Shown: positions 28,993 to 38,909, numbered from the stretch's first letter. The stretch is 64,000 bases of DNA from Atopobium sp. oral taxon 416 (GCF_018128285.1 NZ_CP072380.1:2356001-2420000); one strand, 5' to 3'. Numbers and translations: made by a program. The notes: generated by a model not told the origin, from the letters alone.

Positions 28993-30149
28993 ATGGACAG
29001 GGCGACGAAAGAGAAGGCGCTTTGGCTGCTCGGGCAGAAGGCCGATGGCGCAGGGATCACATATTCGGAGATAGCGCTCGAGACGGGATACAGCAAGCAA
29101 CAGCTCATCCGGCTCTCGCACAGCCTGGAGGAGTCCGGCGAGGCTGCGGCCCTCGCGCACGGCAATTCCGTATCGAGGCCCCACAATGCGGCGAGGCCGG
29201 AGGAGATCGCCTATCTCCGGAAGCTCAAGGAGCCATATCCGAATGTGACGATCGCCCATTTTAAGGACATCTACATCGAGGATGTCCTGGAGAACCCCGA
29301 GAAGGCAAACGACGTGGAGCGCTACGGGCTCTGCATGCGGGGGCCCACATGGTTCAGGGAGCTCTTCGCGAAGGAGGGCTGGAGGTCCCCTGCCTTCACA
29401 GGGAAGAGGGGAGATGCGGACGGCAGGCAGCATCCCATGAGGGAGCCCCTGCCCCGGATGGGCATGATGGCTCAGGTGGACGCCACACCCTACGACTGGC
29501 TCAGCACCGGCGAGAGCTGGTGCCGAGCATCTCGGAGTGGACGATGCGACGACGTCCGTCCTCGGCGGATGGTTCATGGAGACCGAATGCATGCGAGGAT
29601 GATGATCGAGACCGTGAGCAGGCACGGCATCCTAAGATCTATGTATTCGGACAAGGACTCCGTCTTCAGGGCGCTGAAGGACGGATCCCCGACCCAGTTC
29701 GCCTTCATGATGCGCGACCTGGGCATCCGCATGATCTTCGCGAGATCGCCCCAGGCCAAGGAGAGGGTGGAGAGATACAATTCGACAGCCCAGATGCGCC
29801 TGCCCACCGACGCCGTGAGGTTCGGGATAGACAGCTACGACAAGCTCAATTCTCGTATCCTCCGCGCGACCCCGTGAGCGACTTCATCCCGCTGCCCGAA
29901 GGGACCGACCTGAGCCGCATCTTCCGTACGAGGGAGACGAGGGTGTCCCATGGATGCACGGTCTCGTACGGAGGCGCCCGGTACATGATGGCAGATGCCG
30001 ACGGAGTGGTGCTCGAGGTGCCGGACGGCACTGTGTTGGATGTCCATGTGGATGCGGTGACGGAAGAGATGTATGTCGAGCGCTCTGGCAGGAGATGGGG
30101 ATGCAGGCCCATCTCCCCGAGAGAGCCCGCAGACATATCTGAGCTGTAA
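28993..30149 (+). pseudogene. IS1202/ISNCY-family transposase, frameshifted
   Basis: The N-terminal helix-turn-helix region is GITYSEIALETGYSKQQLIR. The DDE core has MAQVDATPYDWLSTGESWC, MYSDKDSVFRALKDGSPTQF and MIFARSPQAKERVERYNST. The C-terminal domain has VSDFIPLPEGTDLSRIF and RRWGCRPISPREPADISEL. The frame is disturbed at about 29523-29590 (LGVDDATTSVLGGWFMETECM lies in another frame), and a short deletion near 29850 shifts the C-terminus. It is therefore inactive although otherwise well preserved. Confidence 0.85.
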
Positions 30150-30269
30150 TCTTTTGGTGGACAGGGGGATTCAGGGACTGGCAACAGATATGCTCTGTCC
30201 AGATACCCACCTACCAACACCAGCAGATTGAAGAGATGAGATGTCGCTAAGCGCAAGCGAGATAGAGAA

Positions 30270-31500
30270 GGCAAAGTCCCGCACGAAGCCGGAAACACCC
30301 AAACACTACACTGAAGAAGTATTGCCTTGAGGCTGTCGAGTACTACAGGAAGGCACGTGAGGCCAACCCGAAGAAGAGCATCAGAGGATGCGCCGCGAAG
30401 CTTGAGGCCAGTGACAAGACCTTAAACGACTGGATCATCAAGCACTCAAAGACCAAAAGGGTGACCCAGGTAAGGACCGACGAGCACAAGCAGCTCGACA
30501 GGGCCAACAGGCGCATGCATGAGCTCGAGAGCGAGAATAAGTTCCTAAAAAGAGGCAGCCTTCTTTGCCGGAAGCCTCTGTTGAAGGACAGGTTTTAGCT
30601 CATGCTGGCAAAGAGGGCAACCTACAGCGTCTCGATGATGGAGCGCGTACTTGAGGTGAGCAGGGCTCACTTCTACAGATGGCTCAAGGCCAAAGGCGGT
30701 GAGGACCCGTGGGGTCCTATCAAGGAAGCCATCCTCTAGATATGGGAGGAAAGCGACAGGCGCTTTAGCTTTTGCAAGGTCTGATCCAAGCTCACAGGAG
30801 ATCCAAAGTTACGCATAATTTACAGGCACGACCCGCTACCGCGTGCGCAGGTGCATGGCTGAACTGGGCTAGGCGGCATCTGATCCAATGCCTCCAAGAG
30901 AACGACGCTGCCCGCACCTGATACCCCCGAGCGCCCCGCCCTCACCCGGTGCGGCTTTTCGTGTCTTGTCCCGACAGCCAAGCTCGTGGGCGATATAACC
31001 TATCGCAGGACCACGGCAGGCTTTATATATCTCGCCGTCGCACACGATCTGTGCACACACATGGTGGTGGGCTGAAGCATACAGGACAACATGAGGGCAG
31101 GGCTTGTCGTCTTTGCCCTGAAGATGGCATATTCGCGCGGATACGTGGCCGGAGGGGCCATATTCTAAGCAGCCCAGGCAGCCAGTACATAAGCTCAAAG
31201 CTGGCCGCCTGCTCAGCCGTACACGACGTGAGGCTCTCCGTGGGGAGAACCGGAAGCTGCCACGACAATGCGCTCGCCGAATCGCTTTTCGCCACGCTCA
31301 AGAACGAGTGGTACTACCACAAGCGCCTCTTAGACGCATCCACGACCAAGCACAAGGCACACGAGTTTATCGAGTCATACTACAACCGCTTCCGCCCGCA
31401 TAAGTCCATAGGAGATCGCGTGCCGGCAGAGGTGATGCAGGAGTTCTTCGAGCGCCTCGAGAGGCCTTGCGTACGATCCAAAGGCGATGCAGACCGCATA
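30270..31500 (+). mobile_element. IS3-family remnant inside the IS1202-type element
   Basis: The orfA part is EAVEYYRKAREANPKKSIRG, LEASDKTLNDWIIKHSKTKR and RANRRMHELESENKFLKR. The orfB part is RATYSVSMMERVLEVSRAHF, then SSPGSQYISSKLAA, GSCHDNALAESLFATLKNEW and HEFIESYYNRFRPHKSIGDR. It contains stops and frameshifts. Confidence 0.75.
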
Positions 31501-31640
31501 GAATCTGAGATTCCTCTGTCCATTATATTGACAGGGCTCAATCGTCGGCACCGGACCGCAGGGGGCTGCAGCATCTCCTGTCGCAGATGTCAGGAGAGAA
31601 TGCAGCTAGGAGAGGGTGACATTTTCGCCCGACGACGACA

Positions 31641-31656
31641 CTCATCGAGAAAAGGT
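31641..31656. repeat. Target-site duplication, right copy
   Basis: CTCATCGAGAAAAGGT directly after the right inverted repeat, identical to 28876-28891. Confidence 0.85.
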
Positions 31657-31936
31657 TTCAATCCCATCTTCAGAATTACAAGAGCATGTACAATAAGCAT
31701 AAAGTTTTTTTGAAAGATCTAACAGTCTAGATAACAGGTGATAGTGTACCTGCGTTGGGCTGTGAAAACTTGTATCGACCATCATCATATGGCGAACCAC
31801 TCTTGCAGTTTCAGGCCACCGACCACGGGCTTGGTTGACCTGGAAGAGGTAGACCTACCAGTTGAGGTAGCTTTTGCATGTTGGCTATGGATATGCCTGT
31901 GAAGCACCAGATTCACCCGTTATCTAGGCTGTTAGA

Positions 31937-32851
31937 TTGAAAGATTTAGCAGCCAGCCACACCAGACCCAACCCGTCAGAAAGCGTGAATACGGCCGTGA
32001 AGTTCGTAGATTATTCCGATCCAGAAGAGCTCAAGCATGTGCAGAGCCTTCTCCTCAAGCTCATCAAGGAGCTCAGGCGGGTATGCGATGAGCTTGGCAT
32101 ACAGTTTTTCGCATATGGCGGAACGGCAATAGGTGCCATCCGCCATTATGGATTCATTCCTTGGGACGACGATGCCGATGTAGGGCTCTTGCGTAGTGAC
32201 TACGAACTCCTGCTCAGAGAGGGCCCGAAGCTTCTCGGTGACGAATTTGAGCTTGTAAACTACAAGACGAACCCGGACTATCCGGCCAACATCTCCATTT
32301 TGGCCCTCAAGGATACACTTATGATTCCAGATACCTTCAAGCACTGCCGTTATCATTATCCCATTCGCATCGATATCTTTGCATTCGACAATCGCGTGAT
32401 GGACGATGCTCTTTTCCGCAAGCAGTGCCGGAGCTCCTGGGTTTGGGGTAGGCTCACCTTCCTTCGCGGCACTGCTCGCCCATACATCAGCTTCAATGGT
32501 CCGAAAGAGAAAGTGGTGCTCGCCTTGTGTGGTCTGGCACATGGATTGCTTGTCCTTTTCCATGTACCACAGAAGTGGATCTGTCAGAAATGGGAAGAGA
32601 ATGCGACAAAGTACGATGACCAGCCATCAGATATCTTCATAGATTTCACTGATCGCTTCCCAGAGAAATGGGAGATGAGCAGAGATGAACTGCTGCCACT
32701 TCATGAAGTTTCATTCGAAGATACGACCATATTCGTACCCGGCAAATATGATGCCGTTTTGACCCGAGGCTATGGCAACTACATGGAGCTGCCGCCCAAA
32801 GAGGAGCGGAAAAACCATCACCCTGCTGTTCTTGATTTCGGACGTTACTGA
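31937..32851 (+). CDS. licD: LicD-family phosphotransferase
   Basis: LicD enzymes transfer phosphocholine from CDP-choline to sugars of teichoic acids or other surface glycans. The conserved nucleotidyltransferase-fold core is present: FFAYGGTAIGAIRHYGFIPW then DDDADVGL, with GGT at 61-63 and the metal-binding Asp cluster at 77-81. IRIDIFAFDN follows, and the C-terminal VLTRGYGNYMELPPKEER matches the family end. Length is 304 residues with the TTG start at 31937. A GTG near 31986 is also possible, since the ribosome site is weak in both cases. It probably worked with the licB and licAC genes at 34.2-37.0 kb, from which a broken surface-protein gene now separates it. Confidence 0.9.
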   Translation: MKDLAASHTRPNPSESVNTAVKFVDYSDPEELKHVQSLLLKLIKELRRVCDELGIQFFAYGGTAIGAIRHYGFIPWDDDADVGLLRSDYELLLREGPKLLGDEFELVNYKTNPDYPANISILALKDTLMIPDTFKHCRYHYPIRIDIFAFDNRVMDDALFRKQCRSSWVWGRLTFLRGTARPYISFNGPKEKVVLALCGLAHGLLVLFHVPQKWICQKWEENATKYDDQPSDIFIDFTDRFPEKWEMSRDELLPLHEVSFEDTTIFVPGKYDAVLTRGYGNYMELPPKEERKNHHPAVLDFGRY

Positions 32852-33037
32852 AGAACATATTCTCCGATTTCAAGGCAAGCTAACACATAATCTCAGATGA
32901 GGAGGAGCTTCTTATGGGAGCCCCTCTCCGTCTTACGCCAACGCTGCATAGCTCACAGAAGATCGACTACAGGAAGCGGCATAGACATCCTGAATCTACT
33001 GGCCATATTTTATATAGGCATCCTGCAGCTTTCCGGC

Positions 33038-34038
33038 TCACGCTCCATACGTACTGTGAGAGTCTCCCACCACGAAATGATGTTTTGCCATTTCGCCTAT
33101 GCCATCGTTGTAAATCTTCGCCAACTTGCCAACCTCTCCATTGCAGAGTTTTGCCCTGCCCTCGATCGTAGAATAAACCGAATACTCGGCATTGTATTCA
33201 GCAATGAGCCCCGGCGTGGCTGTAGCAATACCAGCGGAATAATCCGCAAGAATCGATTCATGGCTGCTGTCACTACCAGCTGGAATCCACCTGCCATCGC
33301 TGCCTACATAGTATCCGTCCGACATCCAGGCATTCGTCAACATCGCTGAGGCTGCATCGAGATAGTAGTCTTCGCACCAGCAGTTTGCATACATCGCCCC
33401 GCCACCATCGAAGTAGTACTAGGATCCACCGATATACTGCCATCTTGTCACCATAGCTCCAGGACCGGCGAGGTAGTACCAGGTGCCTTTGAGATTGAGT
33501 CAGCCGGTCTGCATGGCACCAAAAGAGGAGAAGAAGTGCCAAGATCCACCCAACAGCTGCCGTCCGGTCTGCACATCGCTCCAGAACCAGCGAGGTAGTA
33601 CCACGTCCCATCATCATTTAGCCAGCCGGTCTGCATCCATCCCTCGGTATCGAAGCGATACCAGAGGCCAGCAATTTTCTGCCAGCAGCTTGTGGGATAT
33701 GAGCCGTCCGCATTGCGGTACCACCATCCGCCATTCGAAGCGACCCATCCAACGCTCTGCTGCTGGCCGCTGTTGCCGACAGACCTCTCGCACCTCGCTT
33801 CGCAGATATTGCAGACATCCCTGCTTCCATGATTTCCAAATGCAATGCTCGTGACAACGTGGCCGCTCAATGTCGGACAGTCTCTGTAGATGTGATAGGC
33901 ATACCCGTAGCGGGTGACATATACCGCAGCACTGGCATCGAGCGTGAATGCCCGTGCTTGCGCCGGCATCATGCTGAATGCGAGCGTGACAGCAGCGATT
34001 GCTGCGAACATCATCGACAATGATGTGTTCTTCTACAT
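33038..34038 (-). pseudogene. Secreted choline-binding-repeat protein, broken
   Basis: A signal peptide (SMMFAAIAAVTLAFSMMPAQA) is followed by a domain with paired cysteines (RDCPTLSG, RDVCNICEARCE), cell-wall-binding repeats (WMQTGWLNDDGTWYYLAGSG and others), and a C-terminal part with GLIAEYNAEYSVYSTIEGRA. Interruptions are a TAG as the second codon after ATG 34038, a frameshift near 33560, a TGA in place of Trp near 33498, and a TAG in place of Trp near 33420. The C-terminal domain was not recognised. A surface localisation through phosphocholine is expected for the intact form. Confidence 0.7.
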
Positions 34039-34129
34039 AGCATCTTCCTTTGCACGCAGCTGAACATATGTTTGAAACGCCTCAATCCTATGTTCGTTCT
34101 TGCTCCTACATATTGATTCTACAGGCGCT

Positions 34130-34171
34130 AAGAAAACAGGGCAGGCATCCCCTCTGGATGGATGCCTGCCC
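34130..34171 (-). terminator. Terminator downstream of licB
   Basis: On the minus strand GGGCAGGCATCC and GGATGCCTGCCC form a 12-bp stem, followed by TGTTTTCTT. Confidence 0.8.
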
Positions 34172-34209
34172 TGCAGCATAGATAGACAGATATCTTCGAT
34201 GCCAATGCA

Positions 34210-35133
34210 TCAACGCGAGGGGGAAAGGATTGCTTTCCAGTCAGGCGTGGCGGAAAGAACCGTACCGCAGATGATCACGATGCAGCAGACAATCTCGAGA
34301 GGCCCCGGAATGGCTCCTGTCAAAGCTCCGAATACCACGGCCCAAGCCGAATATGAGATGTTCAGCGCCATGGCCTTTGCAGGACCGATAGCGTCGATCC
34401 CCTTGTAATAGAAGAGATAGGAGGTAGTGCCAGCGAGCGCAGAGACAATCAACACCAGGTTGGAGGCTGTGGGAAGCGCCCGGAATACCAGGCCATAGCT
34501 ACCCGCAAGAGGCACGATGGCAATTGCATACATCAGAGCAGACGAGGTTTCACGTATCTGGAGCGCTGTCTCGTTATCGACAGAGTCATCCTTCATGCCC
34601 CATGCCAGTATGACTGCTTCTGAGCCCCAGCCGATGACACAGACAAGGGCTCCCAGGATGCCAAGAAGCGGGTCCCCTGGGACATCGGCAGAAGCAGAGC
34701 TCCAGCCCATCACCATGATGCCCAGAAGCGCAACGAACAGGGTAGCAATCTGCTTGGGCGTCATACGCTCCTTCAGAAAGATATAGGAGAGAAATGCTCC
34801 GAAAGCCGGATAGAAGGCAGATATCGCTGCGGTATAGCCCGCACCGATATTACCGATGGCCAGAAGATAGCCGCTCATGCCAAGGAGTCCGCCCATAAGT
34901 GCACCGAGGACGACAACTTTGCCGCTTCTGGTCTTGAGTGCTGCTGCCGTGTCCCTCAACCTGCCGCGGACACCCATGAAGATGAAAAGCAGAATCGCGC
35001 AGGTCGCGTCATGCATGAAGGCACTCGCAACCGTTGCCTCTACTGCGCCGACAAAGGGCACCATGCCCAGAGCAATACCGAGGATGACCGTATCGATGCC
35101 CCAGAGAATGCCACTCATAAGTCCATACTTCAT
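34210..35133 (-). CDS. licB: Choline permease LicB-like (DMT/EamA superfamily)
   Basis: Membrane transporter of 307 residues with about ten hydrophobic segments and two EamA repeats (for example YTAAISAFYPAFGAFLSYIF and LKERMTPKQIATLFVALLG). The start at 35133 (MKYGLMSGILWGIDTVILG) is chosen because GGAGGAA lies six bases upstream and the ATG begins two bases after the licAC stop. In lic systems LicB imports choline, and the tight coupling to the choline kinase/cytidylyltransferase gene supports that here. Substrate specificity is inferred from context. Confidence 0.85.
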   Translation of the reverse strand: MKYGLMSGILWGIDTVILGIALGMVPFVGAVEATVASAFMHDATCAILLFIFMGVRGRLRDTAAALKTRSGKVVVLGALMGGLLGMSGYLLAIGNIGAGYTAAISAFYPAFGAFLSYIFLKERMTPKQIATLFVALLGIMVMGWSSASADVPGDPLLGILGALVCVIGWGSEAVILAWGMKDDSVDNETALQIRETSSALMYAIAIVPLAGSYGLVFRALPTASNLVLIVSALAGTTSYLFYYKGIDAIGPAKAMALNISYSAWAVVFGALTGAIPGPLEIVCCIVIICGTVLSATPDWKAILSPSR

Positions 35134-35135
35134 GG

Positions 35136-36929
35136 CTATTCCTCCGATCTGCTTTCTTCCTTCACGCCATACCAGGAAAGGACCTCGTCGATATAGTCGG
35201 CAGCATAGCTGTAATAGATGTAGAACCACTCGCCCACATTCTCACCGTCGGCTTCCTTCACGAGCGACCAGACATACCAGCACCAGCCAGCAAGGACCAT
35301 CTGTCCCCAGAAATGGCGGCGCTCTTCCAGCGCCGGCTTGTGGCCGAGGTAGTAGGAAAGCGCTAGGTCTACCCTCTTGCGGTCGAGCTGGCAGCAGACG
35401 CAGAACGTGCCGAAGTCATTTGCCACATCTGACATGCCTGCATACTCCCAATCAATCAGGCTGTAGTGCCCTTCCTGGTCGATCAGGAAGTTGAGGGAGA
35501 AGAAATCGTTATGGTTCACGCACTTCGGATAGCCATCCTTCTCCAGAAGATCGTGGAGCCTTTCAGCCTTGCGCCCAAGCTCATCATAGCCAGGAACATC
35601 TATTGGCCCACGCTCTTTGAGCTGCGACTCATAGCGCTTGCCTTCTTCGAAGAAGTCGAACTTCCTGTCCAGATGCGCTCCGCTCTCGTGGAGCTTGCGG
35701 CACATCTCCATGGCCGTCTTCAGCTGCTCGTCGTCCATAGGGTCGAGACTCTTCGCATTCGGGATGAAGCGGGAGATCTTCCAGCCGACATCGGGATCCT
35801 CGTAGATGAAAGTCTCGTCGAGGCCCAGCTTCTGCGCAAGCCTGAGCCCTGCTTCCTCGGAATGCCTGTCCACCAGCTTCTCAGTGCCGACACCGGGATG
35901 GCGATAGACGTATTCGCCTTCATCGGTGCTGAAGTGGCAAGAAAGGTTCGTGAGGCCCTGCTTCAGAGGATAGAAATCGCGAATCTCGTTCTTGCTGCAA
36001 TGTAGGACCGACACGATGTTGTCCAGGATGTTCGAGTCCACGTTCTCCATGAAGGCAGGATCGAAATCCCTGAGCTCGTCTATCGAATCGAATTCGTTGA
36101 TGACGCCGGCAGGATACTTCCTGATGCGCATGTCGAGCTCTTTGACATGATCGAGGTAGATACTCTCCCAGAGCTTTCCGGCAGTCTCCGGCTTGCTGTA
36201 TTCCGCCTCGAGGATGGAGACAAATCTCTTCGAGAACTCCCGGTCGAAGTAGACTTGGCCGAGCATGATCCAGGAATCATGTCCGCCGACCGTAACACCT
36301 GTGATCCTGCCGCTTGCAGCGGTCTCGATACACCATTCGTCGGTCTCACCCGCCGCATAGATGACGGAATATTCAGCCTTGTAGACATGGTCCCGAAAGA
36401 CATTCTCAGTGAAGTAGTCATCAGAGGAACAGATATAGGTATTGCCAAGGATAGTGCGCACACGCCAGAGCGTAGCGTTGTTGTTGCGCGTGGCATATTC
36501 GGGGTTCACGACAATGCGTACGCCGAACTTCTCCTTGAGATAGAAGAAATATTCCTTCTTGTAGCCAACCACTACCGTGATATCGTCGATGCCTGCTTCC
36601 TTGAGCTGGCGTATCTGGCGCTCTATGAGGATCTCTCCCCTGACCTTCAGAAGGCCCTTTGGCTTTTCGTAGGAGATGGGCGCAAAGCGCGAAGAAAGTC
36701 CCGCTGCCATGATGACAGCATTGTCCACGCGGTATGGATCGAGCGCAATAAGGCCTCTCGAAGAGATGCTCCCCTCTTCCACGAGCTGCTTCTCGGAGAG
36801 CTCGTTGAGTGTCTTGTTGACAGTGCCCAAAGACAGTCCGGTCTTTTCTGCTATCCGCCTCTGGCTCGGCCTGGATGCATCCCTGCTCAACTCATAGAGT
36901 ACTTCGAATTCCTTTTGCTTTAGCGCCAT
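35136..36929 (-). CDS. Fused HTH - CTP:phosphocholine cytidylyltransferase - choline kinase (LicC-LicA)
   Basis: A bifunctional enzyme of about 597 residues makes CDP-choline. In order it has an N-terminal winged helix (RRIAEKTGLSLGTVNKTLNEL), then a nucleotidyltransferase domain (VIMAAGLSSRFAPISYEKPK, GLLKVRGEILIERQIRQL), then a choline-kinase/APH domain (GLTNLSCHFSTDEGEYVYRH, the catalytic VNHNDFFSLNFLID and the Mg-binding LIDWEYAGMSDVANDFGTF). ATG at 36929 has AGAGGGG five bases upstream. An ATG at 36971 would add 14 residues. Its stop is two bases from licB. The DNA-binding domain suggests that the enzyme, or a sensor part of it, also regulates its own operon, which is inference. Confidence 0.9.
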   Translation of the reverse strand: MALKQKEFEVLYELSRDASRPSQRRIAEKTGLSLGTVNKTLNELSEKQLVEEGSISSRGLIALDPYRVDNAVIMAAGLSSRFAPISYEKPKGLLKVRGEILIERQIRQLKEAGIDDITVVVGYKKEYFFYLKEKFGVRIVVNPEYATRNNNATLWRVRTILGNTYICSSDDYFTENVFRDHVYKAEYSVIYAAGETDEWCIETAASGRITGVTVGGHDSWIMLGQVYFDREFSKRFVSILEAEYSKPETAGKLWESIYLDHVKELDMRIRKYPAGVINEFDSIDELRDFDPAFMENVDSNILDNIVSVLHCSKNEIRDFYPLKQGLTNLSCHFSTDEGEYVYRHPGVGTEKLVDRHSEEAGLRLAQKLGLDETFIYEDPDVGWKISRFIPNAKSLDPMDDEQLKTAMEMCRKLHESGAHLDRKFDFFEEGKRYESQLKERGPIDVPGYDELGRKAERLHDLLEKDGYPKCVNHNDFFSLNFLIDQEGHYSLIDWEYAGMSDVANDFGTFCVCCQLDRKRVDLALSYYLGHKPALEERRHFWGQMVLAGWCWYVWSLVKEADGENVGEWFYIYYSYAADYIDEVLSWYGVKEESRSEE

Positions 36930-36976
36930 GGCAGCCCCTCTGTCTGCGTTCGTTTTTAACTGTTTCATCATACTAT

Positions 36977-36986
36977 TGAACGTTCA
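36977..36986. promoter_or_regulatory. Palindrome upstream of licAC
   Basis: TGAACGTTCA, a perfect 10-bp palindrome in an AT-rich stretch about 50 bp before the licAC start. It is a candidate operator for the winged-helix domain of that protein, by position only. Confidence 0.4.
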
Positions 36987-37083
36987 TTTTTTCTTGCTAT
37001 TTTGAAAATTTGTACAATAAGGGTTGCAGAGCACACCTGCCCAGCAATCCCGGCTCCGTACAATGTTTCTCTTCCCTATGTCT

Positions 37084-37580
37084 CTACCAGATAAGCGATC
37101 CGTTCGAGGAGAAGTAATGGGTCGTACCGTCTATGGTCTGGTACCCCGTGACCATCGCAGCGCCTGCGCTCAGATAGTAGGCCGTGTCATTCATTTCTAT
37201 CCAGCCGGTGCCATACGCCCTGACGGCGTGAACCAGTACCAGGCGCCATTAATATAACCCCAGCCTGTTGCCATTGCTCCCGAACCGTAGAAGTAATACC
37301 GAATATCGCCGATCTCCTGCCAGCCGACCTTCATGATGCCATTGGTTCCGGAGTAACATCTGATTCCACCCACATCGGACCAGCCGGTTGCCATGTGCCC
37401 ATCGTCTGCAAAGTAATAGTGCGATCCATCGAGCACCTGCCAGCCTGTCTCGAGCTCGCCGTCCGACGAGAAGTAATACTTCTGTCCATCTGCACAGCTC
37501 AGCCAGCCGGTATGCTTCACATCCTTTGCATCATAATAGTGAAGCACCCCATCTTCGAGCTTCCAGCCGGTATCCGTGTT
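37084..37580 (-). pseudogene. Choline-binding repeat domain cut off from the GH25 lysozyme
   Basis: This continues the lysozyme frame after its TAG (37581-37583): DTGWKLEDGVLHYYDAKDVK, MATGWSDVGGIRCYSGTNG, MKVGWQEIGDIRYYFYGSG and so on, about seven repeats. A frameshift near 37200 separates the last repeat (GWIEMNDTAYYLSAGAAM then SNGSLIW and a stop at 37084-37086). Unless read-through occurs it is not translated with the enzyme. Confidence 0.75.
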
Positions 37581-38771
37581 CTACTGCGCCGCATACTTCA
37601 TCCATGCTTCTTTTGTGCCGTAGAACTTATCGACATCCAGCGCTCCATCCCAGCCGGAAAGATAGGTCGTATTCGAGTACTGGAAGAGGGCAGGACCGCT
37701 CTTCCAGGAACCATAATCGCTGCTACTCACCCATGGATCTTCCTGATATCCGTCGTGGCGGGACATATCGGCATACTGCGCAACCCAGAGCCCATAGTCG
37801 GATGCGATGTTCGAGAAGTCATGCGTCAGCACAGAATTCTTGCTCATGTAGATGATCGGACGCACACCCGTCATCTCATAGACTGCATCGAGCCACTGCT
37901 TGCACCAACCTGTGCCTTCTGCCTCGATGTCGCTGGAGGACGTATTCTCCCAGTCCAGGAAGAGCACAGCCTTGCCGAGATAGTCCTTGATGTACTTGAC
38001 GAAATACTCCGCCTGTTCGAGAGCCGTGCTTCCAGTACGTGCAAAGTGATAGATGCCGAGAAGCTTCCCGGAGGAGAGCACAGCATCTGCCTGTGTCTTG
38101 AACTGGGGCGAGAGATACGTCGTACCTTCCGTGGCCTTCACGATAACGAAATCGGCAGAGATATTCGCGACATCGATGCCGCGCTGGTAATTAGAGATGT
38201 CTATGCCGTCGAGGACGGTCTTCTCTTCCGTTTCAGTCGAGGCAAGGAGTGCTGCATGGCGAACGGCCGTGGCTGAGTTGGAAGATGCAGCAATTTCAGA
38301 AGAACTCTGCGCAGAAACATCCATCGCTTCCTCTTCAGTAGCAGCAGAGTGAGAAGATTCAGCGATCCTGTCCTTCTTCTCCATCTCTTCTGCTGCCTGC
38401 TGGTCTGAGCCGAACGTGGCCGTGGAAGCAGCAGAAGACTTGGATGTGGAGATTGCAGAAGCGGGAGCTTTGTCGCCGCCCATCTCATTCTCGGAAGAGG
38501 CTGTTGAATCCTTGGTCGTTTCAGCTGTGGTAGAGGCAGTGCTCTTCGTCTCTTCCTGCACCGTCCCGCTGGCAGAGGTGGATTCTACGCCGACACTATC
38601 GGATTCTGCCGATGCCGCTTCTGTGGTGGTCTGACTGCTAGAGACGGCAGGTTCGGCAGCCAGAGCCGGGCACACAAAGGCAAGGGTCGAGGCCACGACA
38701 GCAGCAACGCTTATGCGGAGCATGAGCTCACGTTTGGGCGAGTAGGTCATATGCTCGGGAATGTAGTGCAT
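37581..38771 (-). CDS. GH25 muramidase (lysozyme), truncated before its choline-binding domain
   Basis: Secreted cell-wall hydrolase. The signal peptide is near MLRISVAAVVASTLAFVC with PALAAEP. A Ser/Thr/Glu-rich low-complexity linker follows to about residue 180, then the GH25 domain. That domain has the catalytic-type DGIDISNYQRGID, FVIVKATEGTTYLSPQF, GIYHFAR, VLFLDWENTSS and GLWVAQYADMS, ending LDVDKFYGTKEAWMKYAAQ. The motif residues D and E of DISNYQ and DWEN are intact. A TAG then ends the frame where homologues would continue (probably a Trp codon) into choline-binding repeats. TTG at 38783 is an alternative start. The protein may still be secreted as a free hydrolase. Confidence 0.85.
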   Translation of the reverse strand: MHYIPEHMTYSPKRELMLRISVAAVVASTLAFVCPALAAEPAVSSSQTTTEAASAESDSVGVESTSASGTVQEETKSTASTTAETTKDSTASSENEMGGDKAPASAISTSKSSAASTATFGSDQQAAEEMEKKDRIAESSHSAATEEEAMDVSAQSSSEIAASSNSATAVRHAALLASTETEEKTVLDGIDISNYQRGIDVANISADFVIVKATEGTTYLSPQFKTQADAVLSSGKLLGIYHFARTGSTALEQAEYFVKYIKDYLGKAVLFLDWENTSSSDIEAEGTGWCKQWLDAVYEMTGVRPIIYMSKNSVLTHDFSNIASDYGLWVAQYADMSRHDGYQEDPWVSSSDYGSWKSGPALFQYSNTTYLSGWDGALDVDKFYGTKEAWMKYAAQ

Positions 38772-38881
38772 CACAATGTCCAATCAGATATTGACAATCA
38801 TAGGCAATGCCTCCATGCTAGCAGGCAGATATGCCCATTCAGTCCCATACCATGGGATATACAGCAAGGCTCACTGCCTAG

Positions 38882-38909
38882 CTGTGCGGAGTTCAGGGTC
38901 CACCTCACT
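38882..38909. repeat. IS3 end fragment
   Basis: Twenty-eight bases (CTGTGCGGAGTTCAG to CCACCTCACT) identical to the end of the IS3 remnant at 18646-18673. Nothing else of the element was recognised here. It marks the point where the M20 peptidase gene is cut. Confidence 0.7.

Larger units (their letters stand above)
28892..31640 (+). mobile_element. IS1202/ISNCY-type insertion sequence carrying a nested IS3
   Basis: The terminal inverted repeats begin TGTCGTCGTCGGGCG and continue with AAAATGTCACC: left 28892-28917, right 31615-31640. They are perfect over 26 bases. A second GCGAAAATGTCACC lies just inside the left end. A 16-bp direct repeat flanks the element. It holds the transposase pseudogene at 28993-30149 and a nested IS3 remnant at 30270-31500. 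Confidence 0.88.
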
